Counted from the stretch's first letter, positions 50,402 to 60,050 are shown. The stretch is 64,000 bases of DNA from Streptomyces caelestis (GCF_001279005.1 NZ_LGCN01000120.1:62001-126000); one strand, 5' to 3'. The notes: generated by a model from the letters alone, not told the origin. A program made the numbers and translations.

Positions 50402-50741
50402 GCCCCTCGGGCTCGCGGAACTCCAGCACCGGCTCGCCGAGTTCGCCGCCGCGCGGAACTGGCAGCCGTACCACACCCCCAAGAACCTCGCCGCCGCGCT
50501 CAGCGTGGAGGCCTCCGAACTCCTCGAGATCTTCCAGTGGTCGACCCCCGAGGAGTCCGCCCGCGTCATGGACGACCCGGACACCGCGCACCGCGTGCGC
50601 GACGAGGTCGCCGACGTCCTCGCGTACCTGCTCCAGTTCTGCGAGGTGCTCGGCGTCGACCCGCTGACCGCGCTGGCCGCGAAGATCGACCGCAACGAGC
50701 GCAGGTTCCCGACGGAGGAACCGTTCCGTCACTCTCCGTGA
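50367..50741 (+). CDS. MazG-like nucleotide pyrophosphohydrolase
   Basis: This is an all-alpha pyrophosphohydrolase of 124 residues related to RS21-C6/dCTP pyrophosphatase. The metal-binding pattern is EASELLEIFQWSTPEE (ExxE) followed by RVRDEVADVLAYLLQFCEVL (ExxD), and the substrate region is NWQPYHTPKNLAAALSVE. Such enzymes hydrolyse non-canonical or surplus dNTPs to monophosphates. GTG 50367 lies inside the preceding ATPase gene, a 35-base overlap in another frame, so the two are likely co-translated. Confidence 0.88.
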   Translation: MTDPHDAERPREPLGLAELQHRLAEFAAARNWQPYHTPKNLAAALSVEASELLEIFQWSTPEESARVMDDPDTAHRVRDEVADVLAYLLQFCEVLGVDPLTALAAKIDRNERRFPTEEPFRHSP

Positions 50742-50890
50742 GTGAAAAGTGGGCCGTGTCCGCATCGTTGTCCGCAGATTTCGGTCTTCCTCTGGCTTTT
50801 TGTCTCACGCGCCTTCACTCTGGGTAGTGGACAAGGGAGTTCAACGGATGCGGACGCGTGGGCAGCGCGTCGGACGGACGGGGGCAGCGC

Positions 50891-51361
50891 ATGGACGCTG
50901 TGCGGCTCATCGTGACGAGCAGGCGAGCCCTGGCCGCGGGCGGCGGCGTACGGGAGCGGCTGACCGAGGTGTGGCAGGCGCAGGCCCTGGCGCAGGCGAT
51001 AGGGAGCCGCCTCGCCGTCGCCGGCCCGCCCGAACTGCGGGGTGAGGCACTGGGGTTGACCGAGCTGGCGGGCCGCGGCTGCGGCGTGCTGGACACCCCG
51101 GAGCTCGGCCCGGACGAACTGCGCGCGGCCCGGCTCGCCGAGCTGGGCGAACCCCACCCGGTTCTGATGCACCTCGGCGGTCTGCTCGGCGAGGTGGGCA
51201 TCGCCCTGGTGGGCATCGCCTCCTCCGCGGAGGACGAGGCGACGTACTGGCAGTGCATGGAGGCCATCGACGCGGCGGACGAGTCCCGCGACCGCGTCCT
51301 GGAGATGCTCCGCAAACTGACCACCCACGACGATCCCCTCCCGCAACGAGAAGCCGGCTGA
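50891..51361 (+). CDS. DUF6099 family protein
   Basis: This is a helical protein of 156 residues from an actinobacterial family of unknown role. Recognised segments are MDAVRLIVTSRRALAAGGGV, EVWQAQALAQAIGSRLA, and LMHLGGLLGEVGIALVGIAS with WQCMEAIDAADESRDRV. ATG 50891 starts the homology; the frame is open for 33 bases upstream without a better signal. An intergenic repeat follows directly. Confidence 0.75.
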   Translation: MDAVRLIVTSRRALAAGGGVRERLTEVWQAQALAQAIGSRLAVAGPPELRGEALGLTELAGRGCGVLDTPELGPDELRAARLAELGEPHPVLMHLGGLLGEVGIALVGIASSAEDEATYWQCMEAIDAADESRDRVLEMLRKLTTHDDPLPQREAG

Positions 51362-51377
51362 CCCCTCCTGCCGCCGG

Positions 51378-51543
51378 CCGCGGGCAGTCGTGCCTCCCTC
51401 AGCGCCTCGAGGGCCTGGGAGGTACCCCCCCCGGGGCGCCGGGGGAGGGTGGGCGCGCCGGCACCCCGCGAACGCCGGGCAGCGCACCCCACCCCCCGGC
51501 CCGCCCCGACGCCGGGCACCCCGCGAACGCCGGACCGCGCGAG
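51378..51543. repeat. dispersed intergenic repeat, copy B
   Basis: It shares with copy A (28159-28366) the blocks CCGCGGGCAGTCGTGCCTCC, CTCGAGGGCCTGGGAGGT and CACCCCGCGAACGCCGGACC. The last block occurs twice here (about 51461 and 51517), so copy B is shorter and internally duplicated. It lies between the DUF6099 and LLM genes. Confidence 0.75.
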
Positions 51544-51624
51544 CTCTCCCGCCCCGCGCCGACGCGACGCCCCCCTGCGACGCCGAGCTGCGCGGACCCG
51601 CCCCGGACCGTGCAGGATGGAACC

Positions 51625-52548
51625 ATGGATCTTCGCATCTTCACCGAACCCCAGCAGGGCGCCACCTACGACACCCTCCTCACCGTCGCCAAGGCCACCG
51701 AGGACCTCGGCTTCGACGCCTTCTTCCGCTCCGACCACTACCTCAGCATGGGCTCCGCCGACGGCCTGCCCGGCCCCACCGACGCCTGGATCACCCTCGC
51801 CGGCCTCGCCCGCGAGACCAAGCGCATCCGGCTCGGCACCCTGATGACCGCCGGCACCTTCCGCCTCCCCGGCGTGCTCGCCATCCAGGTCGCCCAGGTC
51901 GACCAGATGTCCGGCGGCCGTGTCGAGCTGGGCCTGGGCGCGGGCTGGTTCGAGGAGGAGCACAAGGCGTACGGCATCCCCTTCCCCAAGGAGAAGTTCG
52001 CCCGCCTCGAGGAGCAGCTGGAGATCGTCACCGGCCTGTGGGCCACCGAGACCGGCAAGACCTTCGACTACCACGGCACCCACTACGACCTCACCAGGTC
52101 GCCCGCGCTCCCCAAGCCGGCCCAGTCCAAGGTGCCGGTCCTCATCGGCGGCCACGGCGCGACCCGCACCCCGCGCCTGGCGGCCAGGTTCGCCGACGAG
52201 TTCAACATGCCCTTCGCCTCCATCGAGGACACGGCCCGCCAGTTCGGCCGGGTCCGCGACGCCGCCCGGGAGGCCGGCCGCGACCCGGGCGACCTCGTCT
52301 ACTCCAACGCCCTCGTCGTCTGCGTCGGCAAGGACGACCAGGAGGTCGCCCGCCGCGCCGCCGCGATCGGCCGCGAGGCCGACGAGCTCAAGGCCAACGG
52401 CCTGGCGGGCTCCCCGGCCGAGGTCGTCGACAAGATCGGCCGCTACGCCGAGACCGGCTGCAGCCGCGTCTACCTCCAGGTCCTCGACCTGCACGACCTC
52501 GATCACCTGGAGCTGATCTCCGCCCAGGTCCAGTCCCAGCTGTCGTAA
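51625..52548 (+). CDS. LLM class F420-dependent oxidoreductase
   Basis: This is a luciferase-like TIM-barrel enzyme of 307 residues expected to use the deazaflavin F420. Features are LRIFTEPQQGATYDTLLTVA, DAFFRSDHYLSMG, RIRLGTLMTAGTFRLPGVLA, GGRVELGLGAGWFEEEHKAYG and PVLIGGHGATRTPRLAARFAD. The TIGR03560-type ending (YLQVLDLHDLDHLELI) fits actinobacterial members. ATG 51625 follows GGATGGAA. A strong terminator follows, so it is probably read alone. Substrate unknown. Confidence 0.9.
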   Translation: MDLRIFTEPQQGATYDTLLTVAKATEDLGFDAFFRSDHYLSMGSADGLPGPTDAWITLAGLARETKRIRLGTLMTAGTFRLPGVLAIQVAQVDQMSGGRVELGLGAGWFEEEHKAYGIPFPKEKFARLEEQLEIVTGLWATETGKTFDYHGTHYDLTRSPALPKPAQSKVPVLIGGHGATRTPRLAARFADEFNMPFASIEDTARQFGRVRDAAREAGRDPGDLVYSNALVVCVGKDDQEVARRAAAIGREADELKANGLAGSPAEVVDKIGRYAETGCSRVYLQVLDLHDLDHLELISAQVQSQLS

Positions 52549-52565
52549 CACCCGCCCGCGGGAAA

Positions 52566-52595
52566 CGGGGCCGTCCGTGCGCGCGGACGGCCCCG
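52566..52595 (+). terminator. intrinsic terminator after the LLM gene
   Basis: CGGGGCCGTCCG (52566-52577) and CGGACGGCCCCG (52584-52595) form a perfect 12-base-pair stem with a six-base loop, starting 18 bases after the stop codon. Confidence 0.85.
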
Positions 52596-52709
52596 CCGCG
52601 TGCGCCCGTAAATTCCCGGGGCATCCCGGGCCGTTTTCGGTACGTTGGCACCGCACGCCCGCATCCGGCGTGTACCCGCAGCTCAGAAGGGTTTCGAGGT
52701 GTAACCACC

Positions 52710-54173
52710 GTGTTCCTGACGATCAGTACCACCGGCTCCCCGCAGCGCCCCGCGACCGACCTCGGTTTCCTGCTGCACAAGCATCCCGAGAAGGCGCAGG
52801 CGTTCTCCACGTCCTACGGCACGGCGCACGTCCTCTACCCCGAGGCGGACGCCGAGCGCTGTACGGCGGCGCTGCTGCTGGAGGTGGACGCGGTGGCACT
52901 GGTCCGGCGCGGCAAGGGCAAGGGCCGCGGCGGCGCCCCCGACGGGGCCCTCGCGCAGTACGTCAACGACCGCCCGTACGCGGCGTCCTCCCTGCTCGCC
53001 GTCGCGCTGAGCGGTGTCTTCTCCAGCGCGATGCGCGGTGTGTGCGCCGCCCGCCCGGAACTCCCGGCGCGGCCGCGCCCCCTGCATGTCGAGGTGCCCG
53101 CGCTGCCCGCCCGCGGCGGCCCCGGACTCGTCCGCCGGCTCTTCGAACCGCTCGGCTGGACGGTCACCGCCGAGCCCGTGGCCCTGGACGCCGAGTTCCC
53201 CGGGTGGGGCGACTCGCGGTACGTGCGCCTGGTCCTGGAGGCGGAGACGCTCACCCTCGCCGAGGCCCTGCGCCACCTGTACGTCCTGCTCCCCGTCCTC
53301 GACGACGCCAAGCACTACTGGGTCTCCCCCGACGAGGTCGACAAGCTGCTGCGCGCCGGTGAGGGCTGGCTGCCCGGGCACCCGGAGCATAAGCTGATCA
53401 CCAGCCGCTACCTCTCCCGCCGCTGGTCGCTGACCCGCCAGGCCATGGAGCGGCTCGAGCTGGTCCGGCTGGCCGAGGCCGACGACAGCGACGTCGAGGA
53501 GATCGACAACGCCGTGGCGGCGGAGACGGAGTCCGAGGAGAGGCCGACCCCGCTCGCCGTACGACGGCGGGAGGCGATCCTCACCGTGCTCCGCGCCTCC
53601 GGAGCCGCCCGGGTGCTCGACCTCGGCTGCGGTCAGGGCCAGCTCGTCCAGGCACTGCTCAAGGACCCCTCCTTCACCGAGATCGTCGGCGTCGACGTGT
53701 CGATGCGGGCGCTCGCCATCGCCTCCCGGCGGCTCAAGCTGGACCGCATGGGGGAGCGGCAGGCGGCGCGCGTCCGGCTCCTCCAGGGGTCGCTGACCTA
53801 CACGGACAAGCGGCTGGGGGGCTACGACGCCGCCGTCCTCAGCGAGGTGATCGAGCACCTCGACCCGCCCCGGCTGCCCGCCCTGGAGTACGCGGTGTTC
53901 GGCGCGGCCCGCCCCCGCACGGTCCTCGTGACCACCCCCAACGTGGAGTACAACGTGCGCTGGGAGACCCTCCCGGCCGGCCATGTCCGGCACGGTGACC
54001 ACCGCTTCGAGTGGACCCGCGGGGAGTTCCGCGCCTGGGCGGCCGAGGTGGCCGAACGGCACCGATACACGGTGGAGGTCGTCCCCGTCGGACCGGACGA
54101 CCCCGAGGTCGGACCGCCCACCCAGATGGCCGTGTTCACGACCGGCGCCGTGAAGGAGGCGAAGGCCGCATGA
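52710..54173 (+). CDS. hen1: Hen1 3'-terminal RNA ribose 2'-O-methyltransferase
   Basis: This is a two-domain protein of 487 residues that methylates the 2'-hydroxyl at the 3' end of broken RNA, so that repair leaves a ribotoxin-proof junction. The N-terminal domain (FLTISTTGSPQRPATDLGFL, to about 240) binds Pnkp and is ligase-activating in known systems. The C-terminal methyltransferase has VLDLGCGQGQ (302-311). The metal ligands E379, E382, H383 and H431 have exactly the spacing (3, 1, 48) of the characterised Clostridium enzyme, from memory. HRFEWTRGEF is the family signature. GTG 52710 starts at FLTIS; the open frame upstream is antisense or noise. It overlaps Pnkp by four bases. Confidence 0.95.
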   Translation: MFLTISTTGSPQRPATDLGFLLHKHPEKAQAFSTSYGTAHVLYPEADAERCTAALLLEVDAVALVRRGKGKGRGGAPDGALAQYVNDRPYAASSLLAVALSGVFSSAMRGVCAARPELPARPRPLHVEVPALPARGGPGLVRRLFEPLGWTVTAEPVALDAEFPGWGDSRYVRLVLEAETLTLAEALRHLYVLLPVLDDAKHYWVSPDEVDKLLRAGEGWLPGHPEHKLITSRYLSRRWSLTRQAMERLELVRLAEADDSDVEEIDNAVAAETESEERPTPLAVRRREAILTVLRASGAARVLDLGCGQGQLVQALLKDPSFTEIVGVDVSMRALAIASRRLKLDRMGERQAARVRLLQGSLTYTDKRLGGYDAAVLSEVIEHLDPPRLPALEYAVFGAARPRTVLVTTPNVEYNVRWETLPAGHVRHGDHRFEWTRGEFRAWAAEVAERHRYTVEVVPVGPDDPEVGPPTQMAVFTTGAVKEAKAA

Positions 54174-56728
54174 CCGCCACCGCCGTGACCCCGCGACCGC
54201 GGGGCCGCGCCCTGCCCGTGACCGACCTCTCCCTCGTGGTGCTCGTCGGCGCCTCCGGGTCGGGCAAGTCCACCTTCGCCCGCCGTCACTTCAAGCCCAC
54301 CGAGGTCGTCTCCTCCGACTTCTGCCGCGGTCTGGTCGCCGACGACGAGAACGACCAGAGCGCGTCGCGCGACGCCTTCGACGTGCTGCACTACATCGCC
54401 GGCAAGCGGCTGGCCGCCGGCCGCCGCACCGTCGTCGACGCGACCAACGTGCAGCAGGACGGCCGGCGGCAGCTGATCGAGCTGGCCAGGAAGCACGACG
54501 TCCTGCCGATCGCCATCGTGCTCGACGTCCCCGAGGCGGTGTGCGCCGAGCGCAACGCGACCCGCGTCGACCGCGCCGACATGCCCCGCCGGGTGATCCA
54601 GCGCCACACCCGCGAACTCCGCCGCTCCCTGCGCCACCTGGAGCGCGAGGGCTTCCGCAAGGTGCACGTGCTGCGCGGCGCGGAGGAGGTCGAGCACGCC
54701 ACCGTCGTCACCGAGAAGCGGTTCAACGACCTCACCCACCTCGCCGGCCCCTTCGACGTCATCGGCGACGTCCACGGCTGCGCGGCCGAACTAGAGGCGC
54801 TGCTCGGCAAGCTGGGGTACGTCGACGGCAGGCACCCCGAGGGCCGTACGGCCGTCTTCGTCGGCGACCTCGTCGACCGCGGCCCGGACAGCCCCGGCGT
54901 GCTGCGCCGTGTGATGGCCATGGTGAAGGCGGGCGACGCGCTGTGCGTGCCCGGCAACCACGAGAACAAGTTCGGCCGCCACCTCAGGGGCCGCAAGGTG
55001 CAGCACACCCACGGACTCGCCGAGACCGTCGAGCAGATGGACGGCGAGAGCGAGGAGTTCCGCGCCGAGGTGCGGGAGTTCATCGACGGACTGGTCAGCC
55101 ACTACGTCCTCGACGGCGGCCGGCTGGTGGTCTGCCACGCCGGTCTGCCGGAGAAGTACCACGGCCGCACCTCCGGCCGGGTCCGCAGCCACGCCCTCTA
55201 CGGCGACACCACCGGCGAGACCGACGAGTTCGGCCTGCCCGTGCGCTATCCGTGGGCGGAGGACTACCGCGGCCGGGCCGCCGTCGTCTACGGCCACACC
55301 CCCGTCCCGGAGGCGACCTGGCTCAACAACACCATCTGCCTGGACACCGGCGCCGTCTTCGGCGGCAAGCTCACCGCGCTGCGCTGGCCGGAGCGGGAAC
55401 TGGTCGACGTGCCGGCCGAGCGGGTCTGGTACGAGCCGGCCCGCCCGCTGCGCACCGAGGCCCCCGGCGGCCACGAGGGCCGTCCGCTGGACCTGGCGGA
55501 CGTGCACGGGCGCCGCTTCGTCGAGACCCGGCACCACGGCCGGATATCGATCCGCGAGGAGAACGCCGCCGCGGCCCTGGAGGTCATGAGCCGCTTCGCG
55601 ATCGACCCGCGCCTGCTGCCGTACCTCCCGCCGACGATGGCGCCCACCGCCACCTCGCACCTCGACGGCTACCTGGAGCACCCGGCCGAGGCGTTCGCCC
55701 AGTACGCGCGGGACGGCGTGGCCCGGGTCGTGTGCGAGGAGAAGCACATGGGCTCCCGCGCGGTCGCCCTGGTCTGCCGCGACGCCGACGTGGCCGCCCG
55801 GCGCTTCGGCGCCGCCGGAGGGGAGACCGGCTCGCTGTACACCCGCACCGGCCGCCCCTTCTTCGACGACGCCTCCGTCACGGAGGAGGTCCTCGGCCGG
55901 CTGCGCACGGCGGTCACCGAGGCCGGCCTCTGGGACGAACTCGCCACCGACTGGCTGCTGCTGGACGCCGAACTGATGCCGTGGTCGCTGAAGGCCGCGG
56001 GCCTGCTGCGCTCCCAGTACGCGGCGGTCGGCGCCGCCTCCGGCGCGGTCCTCCCGGGCGCCCTGGCCGCCCTGGAGGGCGCCGCGGCCCGCGGTGTGGA
56101 CGTCGGGGACCTGCTCGGCCGCCAGCGCGAACGGGCCGACTCGGCCGCGGCGTTCACCGACGCGTACCGCCGCTACTGCTGGACCACCGACGGCCTGGAC
56201 GGCGTCCACCTGGCCCCGTTCCAGATCCTCGCGGTCCAGGGACGCAGCCTCGCCGCCCTGCCCCACGACGAGCAGCTCGCCCTCATCGACCGCGCGGTCG
56301 AGCACGACACCACCGGACTGCTGCGGACCACCCGTCGCCTCTACGTCGACACGGCCGACCCCGAGTCCGTGCGCGCCGGGGTCGACTGGTGGCTGGAGAT
56401 GACCGGGCGCGGCGGCGAGGGCATGGTCGTCAAGCCGGTCGGCGCCCTGGTGCACGACGAGAAGGGACGCCCGGTGCAGCCCGGCGTCAAGTGCCGGGGC
56501 CGCGAGTACCTGCGGATCGTCTACGGTCCCGAGTACACCCGTCCGGAGAACCTGGCCCGTCTGCGCGACCGCTTCCTCGGCCACAAGCGCTCCCTGGCCC
56601 TGCGCGAGTACGCCCTCGGTCTGGAGGCCCTGGACCGCCTCGCCGGGGGCGAGCCGCTGTGGCGGGTGCACGAGCCGGTCTTCGCCGTGCTGGCCCTGGA
56701 GTCCGAGCCGGTGGACCCGCGGCTGTAG
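54170..56728 (+). CDS. pnkp: Pnkp polynucleotide kinase-phosphatase-ligase
   Basis: This is a three-domain RNA repair enzyme of 852 residues. The 5' kinase has P-loop GASGSGKST (27-35). The phosphatase of the binuclear metallophosphoesterase type has GDVHGC (from 199), GDLVDRGPDS and GNHEN (from 262). The C-terminal ligase/adenylyltransferase has the nucleophile K525 in EEKHMGSRAV and the distal RGGEGMVVKPVG and KCRGREYLRIVYGPEY motifs. All catalytic signatures are intact. ATG 54170 overlaps the hen1 stop (ATGA), so the complex partners are made together. The pair heals and seals RNAs cut by ribotoxins, such as tRNA anticodon nucleases. Confidence 0.95.
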   Translation: MTATAVTPRPRGRALPVTDLSLVVLVGASGSGKSTFARRHFKPTEVVSSDFCRGLVADDENDQSASRDAFDVLHYIAGKRLAAGRRTVVDATNVQQDGRRQLIELARKHDVLPIAIVLDVPEAVCAERNATRVDRADMPRRVIQRHTRELRRSLRHLEREGFRKVHVLRGAEEVEHATVVTEKRFNDLTHLAGPFDVIGDVHGCAAELEALLGKLGYVDGRHPEGRTAVFVGDLVDRGPDSPGVLRRVMAMVKAGDALCVPGNHENKFGRHLRGRKVQHTHGLAETVEQMDGESEEFRAEVREFIDGLVSHYVLDGGRLVVCHAGLPEKYHGRTSGRVRSHALYGDTTGETDEFGLPVRYPWAEDYRGRAAVVYGHTPVPEATWLNNTICLDTGAVFGGKLTALRWPERELVDVPAERVWYEPARPLRTEAPGGHEGRPLDLADVHGRRFVETRHHGRISIREENAAAALEVMSRFAIDPRLLPYLPPTMAPTATSHLDGYLEHPAEAFAQYARDGVARVVCEEKHMGSRAVALVCRDADVAARRFGAAGGETGSLYTRTGRPFFDDASVTEEVLGRLRTAVTEAGLWDELATDWLLLDAELMPWSLKAAGLLRSQYAAVGAASGAVLPGALAALEGAAARGVDVGDLLGRQRERADSAAAFTDAYRRYCWTTDGLDGVHLAPFQILAVQGRSLAALPHDEQLALIDRAVEHDTTGLLRTTRRLYVDTADPESVRAGVDWWLEMTGRGGEGMVVKPVGALVHDEKGRPVQPGVKCRGREYLRIVYGPEYTRPENLARLRDRFLGHKRSLALREYALGLEALDRLAGGEPLWRVHEPVFAVLALESEPVDPRL

Positions 56729-57122
56729 CGGGCGGACGCGCACCGAGGCCCGGTCCTGCGGGTCCCCCGTGCTCCGCCTGGGCCGGTGGACGTGCACCAC
56801 GGCCCGGTCCGGCCGGGGCACCCGCGCCCCGCGCCCGGGCCGGGCCGGGCCGGTGCGCGCCGACCCCGTGTGCGGGCCTTCTCCGGGGCGCGGAGGTTCC
56901 TCCGCACACCTCACCAGGACGTCCTCGGCCTCGTCGCCGTCCAGGACGCCCGAGGCGTCCCCGCCCGGCTCCGGAAACGGCGCCGGGCCCGTCACGGCGC
57001 CGTCCTCGAGGTGCGGCCCGAGCCGGTCCGGCCGGGCGCGGCGGCCGGCGGAGGCGGGTTTCCGGGATCCGGGGCCCCGGGGGCAGGGGTGAACCCGGGT
57101 CCGGGCGGTCAGGATGAAAGGC
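56729..57122. other. GC-rich intergenic region, nothing recognised
   Basis: These 394 bases follow the pnkp stop and precede arcA. Short GC runs repeat (GGGCCGGGCC types) but no gene, clear terminator or operator is apparent. The promoter of arcA must lie here. Confidence 0.4.
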
Positions 57123-58358
57123 ATGACCTACCACGTCGACTCCGAGGCCGGCCGGCTCCGCCGCGTCATCCTGCACCGGCCCGACCTCGAGCTCAAAAGG
57201 CTCACCCCCAGCAACAAGGACGCCCTGCTCTTCGACGACGTGCTCTGGGTGCGCCGGGCGCGCGCCGAGCACGACGGGTTCGCCGACGTCCTGCGCGACC
57301 GCGGCGTCGTCGTCCACCTCTTCGGCGACCTGCTCTCCGAGACGCTGGACCTCCCGGAGGCCCGTGCGCTCGTCCTGGACCGCGTCTTCGACGAGAAGGA
57401 GTACGGTCCGCTGGCCACCGACCACCTCCGCGCCGCGTTCGAGACGCTCCCGGCGTCCGAGCTCGCCGAGGTGCTGATCGGCGGGATGACCAAGCGGGAG
57501 TTCCTGGACGCCCACCCGGAACCCACCTCCGTGCGCTTCCACGCCATGAAGCTCGACGACTTCCTGCTCGGCCCGCTGCCCAACCACCTCTTCACCCGCG
57601 ACACCTCCGCCTGGATCTACGACGGCGTCGCCATCAACGCGATGCGCTGGCCGGCCCGGCAGCGCGAGACCGTGCACTTCGAGGCGATCTACCGGCACCA
57701 TCCGCTGTTCCGCGCGGAGCCCTTCCACGTCTGGTCCCAGGGGCAGGCCGACTACCCGTCGACCATCGAGGGCGGGGACGTGCTGGTCATCGGCAACGGC
57801 GCGGTGCTGATCGGGATGAGCGAGCGGACCACCCCGCAGGCGGTGGAGATGCTCGCGCACAAGCTGTTCGCGGCCGGCTCCGCCGAGACCATCGTCGCCC
57901 TCGACATGCCGAAGCGCCGCGCCTTCATGCACCTCGACACCGTGATGACGATGGTCGACGGCGACACCTTCACCCAGTACGCGGGCCTCGGCATGCTCCG
58001 CTCGTACACCATCGAGCCGGGCGCGGGGGACAAGGAGCTGAAGGTCACCGACCACCCGCCGGAGCACATGCACCGCGCGATCGCCGCCGCGCTGGGGCTC
58101 AGCGAGATCCGGGTGCTGACCGCCACCCAGGACGTCCACGCCGCCGAGCGCGAGCAGTGGGACGACGGCTGCAACGTCCTGGCCGTCGAGCCGGGCGTCG
58201 TCGTCGCCTACGAGCGGAACGCCACCACCAACACGCACCTGCGCAAGCAGGGCATCGAGGTGATAGAGATCCCCGGCAGCGAGCTGGGCCGGGGCAGGGG
58301 CGGGCCGCGCTGCATGAGCTGTCCCGTCCAGCGGGACCCGGTACAGGGCGCCGTATAG
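57123..58358 (+). CDS. arcA: arginine deiminase
   Basis: This enzyme of 411 residues hydrolyses arginine to citrulline and ammonia. Hallmarks are [60 protein letters not shown], the catalytic HLD in [16 protein letters not shown], and the nucleophile cysteine in [10 protein letters not shown] near the end. ATG 57123 (MTYHVDSE) matches the usual start and has AGGA eight bases upstream; ATG 57114 in the same frame would add MKG. The stop lies at the edge of an AT-rich regulatory block, followed 59 bases later by ornithine carbamoyltransferase. With that enzyme it forms two of the three steps of the deiminase pathway; no carbamate kinase or antiporter gene is here. Confidence 0.95.
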   Translation: MTYHVDSEAGRLRRVILHRPDLELKRLTPSNKDALLFDDVLWVRRARAEHDGFADVLRDRGVVVHLFGDLLSETLDLPEARALVLDRVFDEKEYGPLATDHLRAAFETLPASELAEVLIGGMTKREFLDAHPEPTSVRFHAMKLDDFLLGPLPNHLFTRDTSAWIYDGVAINAMRWPARQRETVHFEAIYRHHPLFRAEPFHVWSQGQADYPSTIEGGDVLVIGNGAVLIGMSERTTPQAVEMLAHKLFAAGSAETIVALDMPKRRAFMHLDTVMTMVDGDTFTQYAGLGMLRSYTIEPGAGDKELKVTDHPPEHMHRAIAAALGLSEIRVLTATQDVHAAEREQWDDGCNVLAVEPGVVVAYERNATTNTHLRKQGIEVIEIPGSELGRGRGGPRCMSCPVQRDPVQGAV

Positions 58359-58378
58359 AAATACAAAACTTCGTATAC
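58353..58378. promoter_or_regulatory. AT-rich block between arcA and argF, promoter or arginine operator
   Basis: GTAT (58353), ATAC (58361) and the palindrome GTATAC (58373-58378) fall in a 30-base stretch that is mostly A and T, striking in this genome. It overlaps the arcA stop. It could be an ArgR-type operator and promoter for argF, but the fit to the ARG box is imperfect. Confidence 0.4.
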
Positions 58379-58417
58379 ACTTCCAAGGATTCGTGTCCCC
58401 CATCCCTGGAGCACCCC

Positions 58418-59425
58418 ATGGCGACTGTCCCGACCGCCCTCGCCGGCCGCCACTTCCTGAAGGAGCTGGACTTCACCGCGCAGGAGTTCCTCGGCCTGCT
58501 GGAGCTGGCCGCAGAACTGAAGGCCGCCAAGCGGGCCGGGACCGAGCACCGGTACCTGCGGGGCAGGAACATCGCGCTGATCTTCGAGAAGACCTCGACG
58601 CGCACGCGCTGCGCGTTCGAGGTGGCGGCCGCCGACCAGGGCGCCTCGACGACGTACCTCGATCCGTCCGGCTCGCAGATCGGCCACAAGGAGTCCGTGA
58701 AGGACACCGCGCGGGTGCTGGGCCGGATGTACGACGGGATCGAGTACCGGGGGGACAGCCAGGCCAAGGTGGAGGAGCTCGCGGCGTACGCGGGGGTGCC
58801 CGTCTTCAACGGGCTCACCGACGACTGGCACCCCACCCAGATGCTCGCCGACGTGCTCACGATGACCGAGCACAGTGCCAAGCCGCTCACGGACGTCTCC
58901 TTCGCCTACCTCGGCGACGCCCGCTTCAACATGGGCAACTCCTACCTCGTGACCGCGGCCCTGCTGGGCATGGACGTCAGGATCGTCGCCCCCAAGGCCT
59001 ACTGGCCCGTCCAGGAGGTCGTCGACCGGGCGCAGGAGCTGGCCGCGTCGAGCGGGGCGCGCGTCACGCTCACCGAGGACGTCGCCGAGGGCGTCGCGGG
59101 CGCCGATTTCGTCGCCACGGACGTCTGGGTCTCCATGGGGGAGCCCAAGGAGGTCTGGGGCGAGCGGATCGAGGCCCTCGCCCCGTACGCGGTGACCATG
59201 GACGTCCTGCGCGCCACCGGCAACCCGGACGTCAAGTTCCTGCACTGCCTGCCGGCCTTCCACGACCTCGGCACCAAGGTCGGCCGGGACGTCTTCGAGA
59301 CCCACGGTCTCACCTCCCTGGAGGTGACCGACGAGGTCTTCGAGTCGGCGCACTCGGTGGTCTTCGACGAGGCGGAGAACCGTATGCACACGATCAAGGC
59401 GGTCCTGGTCGCGACCCTCGCCTGA
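58418..59425 (+). CDS. argF: ornithine carbamoyltransferase
   Basis: This enzyme of 335 residues interconverts ornithine plus carbamoyl phosphate with citrulline. The carbamoyl phosphate site is STRTR (60-64), with the loop [20 protein letters not shown]. The ornithine site is [13 protein letters not shown], and the HCLPAFHD motif (276 onward) carries the conserved cysteine. Length and end ([17 protein letters not shown]) are typical. Beside arcA it could work in the catabolic direction (arcB) or in arginine synthesis (argF); the sequence does not decide. ATG 58418 follows CTGGAGCACCCC with GGAG at good distance. The name argF follows the S. coelicolor usage for the same gene pair. Confidence 0.92.
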   Translation: MATVPTALAGRHFLKELDFTAQEFLGLLELAAELKAAKRAGTEHRYLRGRNIALIFEKTSTRTRCAFEVAAADQGASTTYLDPSGSQIGHKESVKDTARVLGRMYDGIEYRGDSQAKVEELAAYAGVPVFNGLTDDWHPTQMLADVLTMTEHSAKPLTDVSFAYLGDARFNMGNSYLVTAALLGMDVRIVAPKAYWPVQEVVDRAQELAASSGARVTLTEDVAEGVAGADFVATDVWVSMGEPKEVWGERIEALAPYAVTMDVLRATGNPDVKFLHCLPAFHDLGTKVGRDVFETHGLTSLEVTDEVFESAHSVVFDEAENRMHTIKAVLVATLA

Positions 59426-59440
59426 GCCCCCGCGTCCCGC

Positions 59441-59914
59441 TCAGACCGGGCGCCGTTGGCCCGGCAGCCGGAACCACACCGCCTTGCCGGACTCGGTGGG
59501 GCGGTGACCGCAGGACGAGCTCAGCGTGCGGATCAGCAGCAACCCCCGCCCGTGCTCCTGCCAGGGGTCGGGCACGCCGCGGGCCGGGCGGGTGAGGTCG
59601 CCGGGCGGCTTCGGGTCGGCGTCGTGCACCTCGACCTGGCAGCCGGTCGGCAGCAGCCGCACCACCAGCTCTATCGGGGCGCCGCCGGAGGTGTGCTCCA
59701 CGGCGTTGGCCACCAGCTCCGCCGTCAGCAGCTCCGCGGTGTCGCAGTCGGCGGCGTGCTCCCGCTCGGCCAGGGCCGTACGGACCAGCGCACGGGCCAC
59801 CGGCACCGCCGCGGCGGTGTGCGGCAGCGCTACGCGCCAGGAGGTGGAGGCGGGGGATTCGTACACGGCGGGTCCGTTCGTGGAGCGGGTGCTCCTGCTT
59901 TTTCGGCTGCCCAT
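59441..59914 (-). CDS. ATP-binding regulatory protein (HATPase_c, RsbW-like)
   Basis: This is a small histidine-kinase-like ATPase of 157 residues, the kind abundant in Streptomyces and related to anti-sigma factors. The N box is LLTAELVANAVEHTSGGAPI, the G1/G2 boxes are VEVHDADPKPPG and WQEHGRGLLLIRTLS, and the end SGKAVWFRLPG is standard. The N-terminal tail (MGSRKSRSTRSTNGPA) is basic and disordered. ATG 59914 has no obvious ribosome binding site. It could bind a sigma factor or act through protein phosphorylation; partners are not visible here. It is convergent with argF. Confidence 0.85.
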   Translation of the reverse strand: MGSRKSRSTRSTNGPAVYESPASTSWRVALPHTAAAVPVARALVRTALAEREHAADCDTAELLTAELVANAVEHTSGGAPIELVVRLLPTGCQVEVHDADPKPPGDLTRPARGVPDPWQEHGRGLLLIRTLSSSCGHRPTESGKAVWFRLPGQRRPV

Positions 59915-60050
59915 GGTACGGCGCGCCCGGTGCGGCCCCGCGAGGGGGCGGGCCCCGGGGTCCGGCCGGGGCGTCCGGCCCCGGCGACGGGCGGCCCGCC
60001 GAGGGCGACGCCCGAACGGCGTATCGCGCACCCGTGACGACAGTCACCGA

